In this document: positions 49,045 to 63,471 of the stretch, piece by piece
How the letters are laid out: every line of letters begins with the position of its first letter
Numbering within the stretch: position 1 is the stretch's first letter
Assembly (NCBI GenBank): GCA_022414725.1
Contig: CM039466.1
Location: 31,528,319 to 31,592,318, forward strand
Direction: 5' to 3'
DNA from: Microglena sp. YARC
Taxonomy: Eukaryota; Chlorophyta; Chlorophyceae; Chlamydomonadales; Chlamydomonadaceae
DNA length: 64,000 nucleotides
The notes under the pieces: generated by a model
Told to the model about the DNA's origin: nothing
The model's input: the letters and a program-made list of their open reading frames with translations, nothing else
The model's database searches: none
Made by a program: the position numbers and the translations under genes

Positions 49045-52000
49045 ATAGCTGCCTCCAATTCAGACATTCGATCCCGCAATGACGCGGACTCGTACTGTAC
49101 TTCCAACAGTTGGGCACTACGCCTCCGGATCTCAACATTGGCATGTTCTGTACTGCTCTTCAGGCGTACAGCCTGCATGGATACATAACCTGATCATTAA
49201 ACTTTAATGACAAAAAATACAAGTGAACTAGAATACAAACTTTAATAATACAAGTTATTTCATTATTATAATTCCAGCCTGCACGAATACAGAATTTGTA
49301 ATCGTACGGCTTGCATAGAATTGATAATCTCCAGATGCATAGCATACCCGGGATTCAGAATCTATGCATGTTCTGCTTGCAGAAAACATGCATAGATTAG
49401 GAGTGGCAATACCGTTCGAACTGAATCCTTGGTGTCGCTGGCTTGTGTCGAGAGACCCACCTCCTGGGGTGAATCCGTCCACAACTAAAAAAACAGAGAA
49501 GAATCTAGTCTAGACCCCACCATGCTTACTTTGCCCCATTTCACTTAGGGTTTACGGGTGCGCTTTAGTTTTCGCGGTCGCTGTCAACCGCCATGGTAGC
49601 TTTGTCCAGGTAAAGTAGCAGCCCGTTCTCTACTGTCATAAGACGGGGCTCCCTAAATACCACGCCCTACCAGGCGTTATCATTTCTTGTGCCCAGTTGA
49701 TTGTTCTCTATTTTATGCGCACAGAACATGCATAGATTATCAATCCCAGGTACGCTGCACATCCGGAGATTCTTGATTCTATGTAAGCCGTACATTTACA
49801 GTTTATTTTGTGTACCAGCAGTTTGGGACCCCTCACACGAATTAGCGCCACTCAACCTTTTGTCCTTCTTATTGATATGATTTTCACCCCAGAATGTGCG
49901 ACCCCGTTCGCAAAACAGCGCCCACCGAGGGTTCAGAAGAGGAGTTGCTTGTTGGGAGTTGCTTGTTGGGAGTTGCTTGTTGGGAGTTGCTTGTTGGGAG
50001 TTGCTTGTTGGGAGTTGCTTGTTGGGAGTTGCTTGTTGGGAGTTACTTGTTGGGAGTTACTTGTTGGGAGTTGCTTGTTGGGAGTTACTTGTTGGGAGTT
50101 GCTTGTTGGGGAAACAAGTTGCTAGTCAAAAACGCTGTTGCAAGGTCTGCGTGAAAGAGTTCTTAGGGACCCACCTGTTGCTGCAGGTCAGACACTCGGA
50201 CAGCTAGGGTTGCTAGGGCCAGTCCTACTTTGGATTTCAATTCGGCAAAGCATGTGCCAAACCTTCTTGCCATCTCATAAAAACACGAAAAAACGAAAAG
50301 GGACCCACCTGTTGTTGCATGTCAGACACTCGGACAGCTAGGGTTGCTAGGGCCAGCCCTGCTTTGGATTCCAATTCGGTGAAGCATGCGACAAACTTTC
50401 TTGCCATCTCATCCACTCCATCCTCCATTGACTGGCGCACTTGATCATATGCATGCTGCAGTTCCCGTTTCTACGGCAGTGGATGGGGGTGGGGTTGGGC
50501 CTCTTTGGGTTTGGAAATGGTTTGAGTTTGTCTGTCTTATCTTCTCCAACCGCCACCAGCCTGTTCACTTCTGCCTGTCTTATCTTCACCAACCGCCACC
50601 AGCCTGTTCACCAAACGCCACCGCCACCAGCCTGCCCACCTCTGGCTGTCTTGTCTTCACTTCTTCCTCCCTCACCACAACCACCACTACTACCACACAC
50701 TAATCATTAAAGCATATTTAACACTAAAGCACATGCACTACAGATATCTTTGAACCCCTATGTAGCGCACCTTCTGCTCCGTCATGTCCCTCACCACAAC
50801 CATCACAACTACCACCCACTCATATTTAAGACTTATTTTGCCTTTTAAAAGGCCCTGCCCTTGCATGTATAGAATAATAAGTATACTTAATACTAAAGTA
50901 CATGCACTTTAGATATATTCATGAACCTCTTTGAAGCGCACCTTCTGCTCTGTCTCGTTTTTCAGCTTTCTTTCCTTCCCAGCCACCAGCCTGTCCACCT
51001 CAGCTTGTCTTGTCTTCACCTCTTCCTCCTTCACCACAGCCACCGCCGCTGCCACCCGTTCACTTAGGGAGCTAGAACAGCGTGACAGCTGAGTCAGCAG
51101 ACGGTCACGGTCCTCTGTCAGGCGGCTGATTTCCGAACGCAGTACTTCAATGGCCAAGGCCCCCCCTCGGGCAGTACCGTCAGTATGGCCTAACTCCCGG
51201 GGTGAGGGACCTATTAGTGCAAAAATAAATAGACTTAGTGACTTTGAGGGCACTTATGGGCACAGAGCTGGATTACACGTAACATATTTGTTCTTAGTTG
51301 TGAAAGGATTTTCACTTCTAGGAGGTGGGTCTCCCGGCACAAACCAAGTAGACTCAAACATTTGTTTGGGGTGGGGTGGGGGGTGGGGGGGGCAAAGTGC
51401 CAAAAGTTAGTCATTACTACCCCTCAATACCCTACACAAATTGGGCATTGGGTTGGGTTGGGTTAGAAGGAACTGTGTGATATGTACCATTTCCAGCATG
51501 CCAGACATATCAGTAGGGAACGGCACTAGGATATCATGCCATCATATGACCAACTTTTTTTGTTTTTTTGTTCGTGATGCTCTGAAGCCCCCCTGGACTC
51601 TATCAAACAGCGGCACACTTGGAACCCAGTAGGGCACCATTGACTCCGTCCAGCCGCGCCATGGGCACATTTGGAACCTGAAATAGCCTAAACTAACCTG
51701 AGACTCCAGTTGGGCACATTTGGAACCTGAATCACCCTGAAATAGTATGAAATAACTCGAAATAGCCTCACATAGCCTAAAATTACCTGAGACTCCAGTT
51801 GGGCTCGTTTGGAATCCAGTAGGGCACCAGGAAAAATGTAATCATCATTATCATCACCATCATCATCAACATATTGGTGGTTGGCCCCAGTGCAAGCAAA
51901 CGAGCTGGCCCCCTCAACCTCACGCCTCGTAATAAGGAGTACAATTTACTTATTTTTCATCAACTCACATGAAGCTGCAGGTAAACATGGGATGCTGGGC

Positions 52001-54632
52001 ACTACATTGCACGCCTTCCATTGTACCATCGTTGCAAACTCCAAGCGCTGGTGTGCATAGTGCACACAACTTGCGTAGGCCTCAACCTTGTCCCCCGTAG
52101 CATCCAGTGCAGTACACTTGGGCTGCTGGGCACTACATTGTAAGTCTACCCACAAGAGACCAAATGCTGCTTCTGGACAATGTTCGCAAACTCCAAGCGC
52201 TGGCATGCAGTTTCAGGTTTATATACATGGATACATGAAACTAGTGCTGACAAAAATGGCTGTTTAAAATGCTTGTTTAGTTTCAGGTTTATATACATGG
52301 ATACATGAAACTAGTGCTGACAAAAATGGCTGTTTAAAATGCTTGTTTAGTTTCAGGTTTATATACATGGATACATGAAACTAGTGCTGACAAAAATGCT
52401 TGTTTTAAATGCTTGTTTAGTTTCAGGTTTATATACATGGATACATGAAACTAGTGCTGACAAAAATGCTTGCTTGTTGCAGCCTTGCTTGCTTGCTAGT
52501 ACACAACCAACTCACGTGAGGCTGCAGGTACACTTGGGCTGCTAGGCACTACATTGACTGTCTGCCCACCAGAGAGGAAGTACTAGTACACTACCAACTC
52601 ACGTGAGGCTGCAGGTACACTCGGGCTGCTAGGCACTACATTGAATGTCTTCCCACCAGAGCGCAACTGCTAGTGCAGAACCAACTCACGTGAGGCTGCA
52701 GGTACGCTTGGGCTGCTAGGCACTACGATGCCCGCCTGCCCTTGTACCATGGCTGCAAACTCCAAGCGCTGGCGTGCATAGTGCACACGACTTGCGTAGG
52801 CCTCAACCTTGTCCCCAGCAGCATCTAGTGCGGCTAGCTTGGCCGTGAAGCTGACCTGGAATCGCTGCAACTGCTCTTCAACAGCCTGGGGGGTCGTAGT
52901 GGATGAGGTGGTGGTATAGTGTGGTTAGGTGTGGCTGAAGATGAGTTGGTGGTGTGGTGTGGTGTGGTTTGGTGTGGCCAAAGATGAGTTGATGGTGTGG
53001 TGTGGTTTGGTGTGGCGGAAGTTGAGATGGTGGTGTGGTGTGGTTTGGGGTGGCAGACGATGAGGTGGTGGCGAAATATGAGGTGGCGGTGTGGTGATGG
53101 TGGGTGGTGATGCTGACTGGGAATCGCTGCAGCTACTCTTCAATAGTCTGGAAGGTGTTGGAGGTGGTGTCGAAAGATGAGGTGGCGGTGTGGTGATGAT
53201 GGGTGGTGATGGTGGTTGGTGGTGTGGTGTGGTGAGGGTGGTTGGTGGTGTGGTGATGGTGGTGGTGTCGTGGTGTCCCTAGCAGCATCTAGTGCGGCTA
53301 GCTTAGCTGTGAAGCTGACTCGGAATCGCTGCAGCAGCTCTTCAACTGCCTGGAGGGTGATGAAGAGTGGTGTGGTGATGGTGGGTGGTGATGGTGATGG
53401 TGATGGAGGGTGATGTGGTGATGGTGGGCGGTGATGTTGGGTGGTGATGTAGGGTGGTGTGGTGATGATAGGTGGTGATGGTGTGTGGTGATGCTGACTT
53501 GGAATCGCTGTAACTGCTCTTCAACAGCCTGGAGGGTGGTGGAGGATGTGGTGGTGTGGTGGAAGTTGGAAGTTGGAGGGTGGTGTACGTTGATATGGTG
53601 GCGGTGCGTGGTGGTGGTGGATGATTGAAAGAGTTACATTAGTAGTAGATGTAGCATTAGAGGTGATCTAAGTGTTCGCATTTGAACTCACATTAGCATA
53701 AGCAATATCAGAAGTCGTTATTGTAATGATAATAGAGATAGTAGTGGTAGTTGTGCTGATAGAAGTTTTGCCAGCAGCAGCAGTGCCCCCCATATGGCCA
53801 TATAACATATGACCTGCTACCGCGCACCTGCTCCCTGTTCCACACCTGCTCCAATACCAAGTAGTAATTGTAGCAGCAGCGGCCGCAGCACCACCAACCT
53901 AATAAGATATGGAACTCTACCACTCACCTGGCCTTCCACTCTCTGTTTTACCAGCCTCTGCTCCAATGCAACATAGCAATTGTAGCAGCAGAAGCAGCAG
54001 CACCACTATCCACATAAGATATGGCACTCTACCACTCACCTGGCCTGCTGCCCTATATTTCACCACCTTTGCTCTAATGCCACATAGCAGTTGTAGCAGC
54101 AGCAGCACCACTATCCACATAAGATATGGCAATCTACCACTCACCTGGCCTGCTGCCCTATATTTCACCACCTTTGCTCAAATGCCACATAGCAGTTGTA
54201 GCAGCAGCAGCAGCACCACTATCCACATAAGATATGGCAATCTACCACTCACCTGGCCTGCAGCCCTATATTTCACCACCTTTGCTCAAATGCCACATAG
54301 CAGTTGTAGCAGCAGCAGCACCACTATCCACATAAGATATGGCAATCTACCACTCACCTAGCCTGCTGCCCTATATTTCACCACCTTTGCTCAAATGCCA
54401 CATAGCAGTTGTAGCAGCAGCAGCAGCACCACTATCCACATAAGATATGGCAATCTACCACTCACCTGCCCTGCTGCCCTATATTTCACCACCTTTGCTC
54501 CAATGCCACCTAGCAGTTGTAGCAGCAGCAGCAGCACCACCACTATCCACATAAGATATGGCAATCTACCACTCACCTGGCCTTCCGCTCTCTGTTTTAC
54601 CACCTTCTGCTCCAATGCCACCTAGCAATTGT

Positions 54633-54669
<37 letters not shown>

Positions 54670-55298
54670 CCAACCACGTAAGATATGGCACTCTACCACT
54701 TACCTGACCTTCCATTCTCTGTTTCACCACCTTTTGCTCCAATGCCACATAGCAATTGTAGCAGCAGCACCAACCATATAAGATGTGGAATCTACCACTC
54801 ACCTGGCCTTTCACTCTGTGTTTTACCAGCCTCTGCTCCAATGCCACCACTTGAGCCGTCTCAGCCTGAAGTTTCACTTCATAAAAAAGCAGCGTGTGGC
54901 TGCCACTTCAACTCACCTTGCCACCTCACCTTGCCGCCTCACCACCTCACCGATCGATGCTCGTCATACCATGATCATTACCGGGAATCACGATTGTAAT
55001 GATAATAGAGATAGTAGTGGTAGTAGTGATAGTAGAAGTCACCCAAACAGCAGCAGTAGCCTCCAGGTACAATATGGCCCTGTTCCACTCACCTGGCCTT
55101 CCACTCTCTGTTTTACCAGCCTCTGCTCCAATGCCACCACTTGAGCCCTCTCAGCCTGAAGTTCCGCCCTCAAGGAGGAGCAGCGAGTGGTTGCCACCTC
55201 AGCTTCCGATCGATGCTCGCCACAGCGTTGCTCAAGTATCTGTGCGGCAGTGTGAATGGAGTATATAGACTGTATTGAGAGATGTCTGGGGTTTCAGC

Positions 55299-55377
<79 letters not shown>

Positions 55378-55634
55378 GCGACAATGGTATGGTGGTGGTA
55401 ATGGTGGTTGCCACATCAGCTTCCGATCGATGCTCGCCACAGCGTTGTTCAAGTGTCTGTGTGGCAGTGCATATGGAGCATAGTGACAGTATTGAGGGAT
55501 GCATGGGGTTTCAACTGTGATGATGTTGACCATGATGATGATGATGATGATGATGTTGACGATGATAATGATGATGATGATGATGATGATAATGTTGGTG
55601 ATGATGATGATGGTGGTGATGATGATGATGGTGG

Positions 55635-55669
<35 letters not shown>

Positions 55670-57383
55670 GTGATGATGGTGGTGGTAATGGTGGTTGACA
55701 TCTCAGCTTCTGATCAAGGATCTATGTGGCAGTGTGGAAAGTGAACAGTGGCTGTATAGAGGGATGTCTGGGGTTTCAGATGTGAAGATGATAATGATGA
55801 AAATGACAAAATTTAAGTGATCAGGAGGAGGACGATGATGTTGGTGATTCCATTATCTTGATAACTGAGTTGTATTTAGTTGCAGCAACCTTTTGGTGGT
55901 TGGCACCAGTGCAGGGAAACGGGCTGGGCCCTCAACCTCACGCCCTGTAATGGTATGGTATAGCATATATATGGTATGGCATGGTACAGCTTGACAACCT
56001 TAATAAGGCGTACTATGTATTTATTGCAGCAACCCTCCACCAGCGCGTTCACCTGCATCAGGTACTTCCAATTGACTGGCCATGATCCGACCACCGGGTG
56101 GGAATCCCACCGGTAAGCTTGTTATATTTTCCAATGCTCAACCAAAGCAACTTTTTCTGAACCAAATTGTCTGCAGCGGTGTCATTAGCCTCTACATCAC
56201 ATCGGGAGCATGAATGCTTGACTGCATCAGGTACTTCCAACATACATGTACTGCTTCGGTTGCTTTTTTGGTAGCACCAATACACCTGTACAGCTTTGGT
56301 TGCTTTTTTGGTAGTTCCAATACACATGCACTGCTTTGGTTGTGTGCCTTTTATTTTTCTGTTCCCAGTGGCTCCTGGGTACTCAGTTGCTGCATCCCTC
56401 TACCTCCCACTACCAACCCTCTACCAGACCACGACCACTCACTACCAGCGCACTCACCTGCATCAGCACCTGCACCTGCTGGAACTACTCCTGCATGCTC
56501 ACCACTTGCTGCTTCCCTCTACCAGTCCAGTACCAGCGCACTCACCTGCATCAGCACCTGCACCTGCTGGAACTACTCCTGCATGCTCACCACTTGCTGC
56601 TTCCCTCTACCAGTCCAGTACCAGCGCACTCACCTGCATCAGCACCTGCACCTGCTGGAACTACTCCTGCATGCTCACCACTTGCTGCCTCCCTCTACCA
56701 GTCCACTACCACCCACTCCAAACCCTCTACCAGCGCACTCACCTGCATTAGCACCTGCACCTGCTGGCACTCCTCCTGCATGCTCACCACTTGCTGCTTC
56801 CCGCAACCAGTCCACTACCACCCACTCCCAACCCTCTACCAGTCCTCTACCACCCACTACCAATCCTCTACCAGGCCACTACCACTCACCACAAACCTTA
56901 TACCAGCCTACTACCAGCACTCTCACCTGCATCAGCACCTGCACCTGCTTGAACTCCTCCTGCATGCTTACCACTTGCTGCTTCCACTCTTTACGGTCCG
57001 AATCAAATGCGGCACTTTCCTGGGAGCGAATAGCCAACAAGCGAGAGACCTCATCTCGCCACCCTCGCACCAGCTCGCCAGTCACGGTAGGGTCATTCAC
57101 GCCTGGAGGGGTGGGGTGAGGGTGGAGTAGAGTGTGTGTGTGTGTGGGTGTGTGTGTGTGTGGGTGTGTGTGTGTGGGGGGTGGAGTGGTCGAGCTGGGT
57201 GAGTGATACAGCTTCAGTACGGTATATAATTAGTCATCCATCTCGCCACCCTCGCATCAGCTCGCCTGTCATGGTAGGGTCATTCACGCCTGGAGAGGTG
57301 GGGGGGGAATGGGGGTGGGGGGTGAGGGTCGGGGGGAGTGGGGGGGGATGTGGGATGAGGTTTGGGATGAGTGGGGTGTGTGT

Positions 57384-57414
<31 letters not shown>

Positions 57415-57700
57415 GGGGGGGGGGGGTAGAGAGAGCATCCATATGCATGGTACAGCTTTGCTGTCTCAAACCTACTGTTAACATGGTACAGCTTCAGTAT
57501 TTAATTATCAACGCCACCCTCGCACCAACTCCCTGTCATGACAGGGTCACCCACGCCTAGAGGGGTGGGGTTGAGGGTGGGGGTGGGTGGGGGTTGAGGT
57601 CGGGTGGAGTGGGATGGGTCGGGAGGAGTGGGTGGGTTGAGGGTGAGTGGGGTGGTGTCTGGGGGGGGATGGGGGGGTGAGGGTCGGTTGGAGTGGGTAT

Positions 57701-57731
<31 letters not shown>

Positions 57732-60184
57732 GGGGGGGGTAAAGACAGCATCCGTACGCATGTACAGCTTAGCTGTTTAAACCTACTGTTAACATGGCGC
57801 AGCTTCAGTATATAATTATTCACACCACCCTCGCACCAACTCTCCTGTCATGACAGGGTCACCCACGCCTACAGAGGTGGGTGTGGGGATATGGGTGGGT
57901 GTGGGGTGAGGGTCGGGTGAAGTGGGTGGGTGAGTTGGGGTGGGGGTGGGGGGGAGCAGGGCCAAGGCAAACAGAGTCATGTGAATAAATGTTAGAGTTC
58001 GCTCCATTGTATGCTGTTGACTTCTGGTCTCTGGGGCAAAGAGAAATGGCAGCTGACCTAGACCCCCTGGCGGGGATGTTTTCCCCCGCTATATATAGCG
58101 ATCGCTGCTTTTGACCCCGTTTGGCCCCAATTGCCGCCATAAAAAGGTTTTGGCCGTAAGCTAGGAAAACCCACTTTCAGATTTGAACAAACATTCATCT
58201 CTGGGGCAAGGCGAAATTTAGTGATCAAGTATGTATGGGTGAATGGGTGGGTGGATGGTTGGAGGGTTGCCCCAAATTTGCCTCAGCCTAAAATGACCAA
58301 AATCTGCAAGTTCCCTTATGCTGTGACTATTGCAGCATTTATTTTTGCCGCTTTATTCCTTTTCCCCTCCCCCCCCCTTCCTGCCTCCCCCTGCCTTCCC
58401 CACGTATGCCCCCGTGGCCAGACACAAGCTTAATGATCATGTGTGTATTTGTGTATGTATGTTTTTGCATGTGTGTGTGTGATTGCATGTGTGCATGTTT
58501 GTGAATGTGTATACGAGTATGTGTATGTGTGTTCACACGTGTGTATGTGTGTGTCTGTTTGTGCATGTGCGTGCCTGTGTGTGTGATCGTATGTGTGCAT
58601 GTTTGTGTATGCATATTCATCTACTCACTATTTGATTTCAGTCCAATGAGCTACTCAAGCTCTTGCTGCTAGGTGTGTGGGGGGGGGTATGTGCGTAGTG
58701 TGTGTGTGTTTGATTGCATGTGTGCATGCTTGTGTATGCATATTCATCTACTCGCTACTTCCTTTCAGTCCAATGAGCCGCTCAAGCTCTTGCTGCTGGA
58801 TATGAACGATATGGCTAAAAATGATATATTATGTAGCAGTTGTGAAGGTTACAGGAGCGGACACTTGGCGCGCTCCAATGCATACATCATACCTTACATC
58901 ACCCCTTCCCCAAATCTCATCATACGCGCACCCACACACACCACACACACACCACACACTCGCATGATATATTAATATATTGTGTAGCAGTTGTGAGGGA
59001 GACAGGAGCGGACACTCTGCGTGCTCCAATGTGTGTCAGGGACTGTCAGCCTGTGCCAATGCCAACCAATTCCAAACCGATGCCAACTAAGTAGCTGCAC
59101 GATGCCCGAGCCAACCGTCTGCGACGTCTGAAACATTAAAAAGCGTGCAGCGCGATGCTTCACCCAAGCCATCAGTCATCAGAGTCTGCATGCTCCAATG
59201 CACCATTTATACACACACTGCTTGTTTTCAGTTCAATCAGCCGCTTAAGATCTTGCTGCTAGGTGTGTATGTGTGTGGTGTGTGCGTGCCTGTGTTTGAT
59301 TGCATGTGTGCATGTTTGTGTATGCATATTCATCTACTCACTGCTTCTTTTTAGTCCAATGAGCTACTCAAGCTCTTGCTGCTAGGTGTGTGTGTGTATG
59401 TGTGTGTGTAGCGTGTGTATGTTTGATTGCATTTGTGCATGCTTGTGTATGCATATTCATCTACTCACTGCTTATTTTTAGTCCAATGAGCTACTCAAGC
59501 TCTTGCTGCTAGGTGTGTGTGTGTGTGTATGTGTGTATGTAGTGTGTGTATGTTTGATTGCATTTGTGCATGCTTGTGCATGCACATTCATCTACTCACT
59601 ATTTGATTTCAGTCCAATGAGTCGCTCAAGCTCTTGCTGCTGGATATGAACGATGTGGCTGAGGGACTTCACCTGAGCTGCCATCGCTTCGTCCTCAGGT
59701 CTGTGAATCGGCGTAGTAGCACCGGGTAATCCAGAAGTGGCTTTGGCATTGGCAGCGACAGCAGGAGAGAGAGTGGGAGCAGAGGTCGTGGGAGTCTTCC
59801 CACTGGTGCTCGAAGGAACTGCAGACGTAAAGTCAAGCTCGCAGGTGAATGAGTGTTTGCATGTGTGTATGTATATGTGTATGCGCACGTGGAGGGTGAG
59901 GAAAAGACCATTTACATGTATATGGATCTATATACCGTAGATCTATATATATCAATGTATATGGATATTTATATATACAGAGAGAGACCAAATATATATT
60001 TATGAGCAAATATGTTTTTTGAACAGGGACATAGGCCACCTTTTAAAGACAACCTCTGGTTTGATGGTAAGGGCATAGGGCACCATATAATATTGAAGGC
60101 CGCTTCTAAAACAATTAAGGGATTTCCCGATGTCTATCTGACAATGTAAGTGCATATGTTGCAGATATAATAAAATGAGTATCA

Positions 60185-60250
<66 letters not shown>

Positions 60251-62034
60251 GCCCAGATATGTTATTTATACATATATTTTCCACACCCTACATATGTGTA
60301 TGCGAATGTGTATTCGGATGTGTGTATGTATGTATGTTGCAGTCCAGGGGCAAGTCTCTTTAGTCTAAACAGGCTAAAGGGACTTGCCCGACCGTGATAG
60401 CTCTCCTTGCTTCGATTCTCCTTGTGCATGTATGTATGTATGTATGTATGTATGTATGTATGTATGTATGTATGTATGTATGAAGCAGTCCAGGGTTAGG
60501 ACAAATAGGCTAAAGGGACTTGCCCAACCATGTATGTGTTGAGTGTCAACGGGTTCAACCAAGAGAGACTATCTCTTCAAGTTGCACAGATGTTTGACAC
60601 ATAGTTGACCTGCTGAAAGACAACAAGTATAATTTTAAAATAAAAGGGGAAGAGGTATTGTGTCAGAAACCATCTCCATGCTCTATTCAAGCCTTTTAAT
60701 TATAGGTACAACTCAAAAATGCAATTCACTTGAGGGAGAAGATCCTGGGTCAGAAACTATCCCCGTGCTTTCATCCCCGTATTTTCATCCCCGTGCTTTC
60801 CTCCCCGGCTTTCATCCCCGGCTTTCATCCCCGTGCTTTCATCCCCGTGCTGTTTTCAAGAGCGGACAGGTGGGCCACAATTATTTTATGTTTTTAAATA
60901 AAGTACTGAAGCCCGCTGAAGCTATTCAATTGAAATTAAAGTATACATATTAGTAGGGTTGGGAAGCAAACGTATATTTTTATTTGTATAAGCCGCATAA
61001 AAGTATATACGTATACATATAAACGTATAAAACGTATATAAAAATTAGGCACTTCTTGAGAAAATACTTTTACATGGGTTTAAAGATATTGCCGCGTAGC
61101 TAATTTCATTGGCGCCACATACCAACTCTCAGAAAAATAATCTGGCAAGTTTAGGTTGTCCAAATCTCAGAAAAGAAATCAGGGCCAAAAAAGCGCGTCG
61201 ACCAAGAAGCGCGGTGCCAATCTAAGGGAGCCATTAAATGCCAGTTGGTAAATTGTATAACTGTATAAGTGTATAATAATTGAAGTACATAACGGTATTG
61301 CAATATTGTCCATGTTCACATTGCACTAGGCTTGCACCATCAATCCTTCAAGCCCACGTAGGAGCACAGCTTGTGGAATGGAAGGCTAGGTGGCGCTCTG
61401 ATTTGTGTGCCATCCTGGCTATCTAGATCAAACTTTAGGCCGATTGTTTATACGATGGTGCATGTGAGTGGTGAATTGTATTGCATAATGTGATAGAGGA
61501 GGTCAAAAGCTTTCCAATGAGCTATCTAAATCAAAAATATAATGCAAACCAAGAAAGTTAAGCGCCGGGACATGTGCTGTACTTCTCGAAATATAGACTA
61601 TACGTTTCTATGCGACGTATATAAGGTTGATTTGAGAAAAAATAAACGGCGTATTTATACGTATAAACGTATATTATACGTTTATATGTCGGCCCAACCC
61701 TACATATTAGTATGATTAAATTCAACTATAAATTCAACTTAAATTCAAATATATGATTAAATTCAACTATAAATTCAACTTAAATTCAAATATATGATTA
61801 AATTCAACTATAAATTCAACTTAAATTCAAATATATGATTAAATTCAACTCACTGGGGTGGAGGTCCGGTGTCACTATCTCCATGCTCTTTTCAAGAGCG
61901 GACAGGTGATACATGAGATGGTCCGCCTCAGAGTGGGACACTGATAAGCGCCGTGTGAGTTCAATGACTTGGAGTTCCAGCCTGGAGATGGTATCCACTT
62001 GAGACGCCAGGCTGTCTTCTTTCGCCCTCTGCAT

Positions 62035-62068
<34 letters not shown>

Positions 62069-62090
62069 AATGATGACGATGATGATAATA

Positions 62091-62123
<33 letters not shown>

Positions 62124-63388
62124 GTGATGATGATGGTGATTATAATTATGATGACAATGGTGACAACAACAAGAAGTAACGTCATCAGGCTGGACAGAGG
62201 CCACCTTGGCGTCTACCAATTCCCCTTTCACCCATTCATACCCCACCAGAAACACAACAAATCACCACCACCACCACCACCACCACTGCAACTATGACGG
62301 TGACAATGACACAGAAGCCACTGACCTTGGCCTCGACGAGCTCCCCTCGCACCCCTTCATACTTCAATTGTAGTTCCGTGAACTCCTGCTGCAGTGCCGT
62401 GTGCCGTAGCGGAGAGGTGGTATTAATCTGGAAAGGAGCTAGTGGACCTGGCTGAAGCTGTATATGGGAAGACATTTGGGAAAGCGAGTGTTGCTCCTGT
62501 TGCCGCTGCTTTGACTGTGGAGACAGGACCACCCGTAGCTGGTTGACTGCTCGGTCTGTGTGCCAGTGCAAGTCTTGTAAGCCGGCCTCCTGGACTTCAG
62601 GTCCCTGATGACTGGGCTGTTGTACCTGACGGCGTTCGCCAAGTTGCGGAGAGGTGGTATTGACCTGGAAAAGGGCTAGTGGATTTGGCTGATGCTGTAT
62701 ATTTGCAGATTCAGACATGACGTGGAGGGGGTATTGCTGCTGCCACTGCTGTTGCTGCTGTAAAGGAGGTGCGCTGGTGGATGGTAGACGCGATGACGTC
62801 TGTGGCGGAGATTGGGTCATTAGGGGCAGTTGGCTGAACTGATGATATAGAGGGGAAAATTGGTGGTGCTCATGCTGAAGTCTCTCGGAAGACGACAGTT
62901 CCTGCTGTTGCTGTTGCTGCTGTGGCTGCTGCTGCAGTTGTGGCTGCTGTTGTGGCTGCTGCTGCTGTGGAAGCTGCTGTTGTTGTGGCTGCTGCTGCTG
63001 TTGCTGTGGCTGCTGCTGCTGCTGCTGCTGTTGTTGCTTCTGTAAAGGAGGTTCGCTGGTGGAAGGTACACGCGATGACTGCTGAGGCAGAGACTGAGTC
63101 ACCTGGGGCGCCTGGTTGTACTGCTGCGTGAAAGGCAATTCGTGTTGGTGCTCGAACTGTAGTTCTTCAGATGACATCTGCTGCTGTTGCTGTTGTTGCT
63201 CGTGCATACAGTCGTTGCCCATACTGTTGCTTACTGTTTGCCCATAAGCTGGCCAGTGTCCTTCACTAGGCTGCTGCTCTGGAGTTTCACCGGAGGCTTG
63301 ACCTGGCTGATGGAATTGGATTTTCCCCTGGTGTTCCTGCCACCGCTGCTTCGCCTCTTGTTGTTGTTGTGGTGGTGGTTGCTGCTGC

Positions 63389-63439
<51 letters not shown>

Positions 63440-63440
63440 C

Positions 63441-63471
<31 letters not shown>

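Noticed and set aside
56214..57130. Plus-strand frames of 264-301 codons
   Set aside because: Antisense to four exon 4 donor echoes of gene B; repeat-derived.
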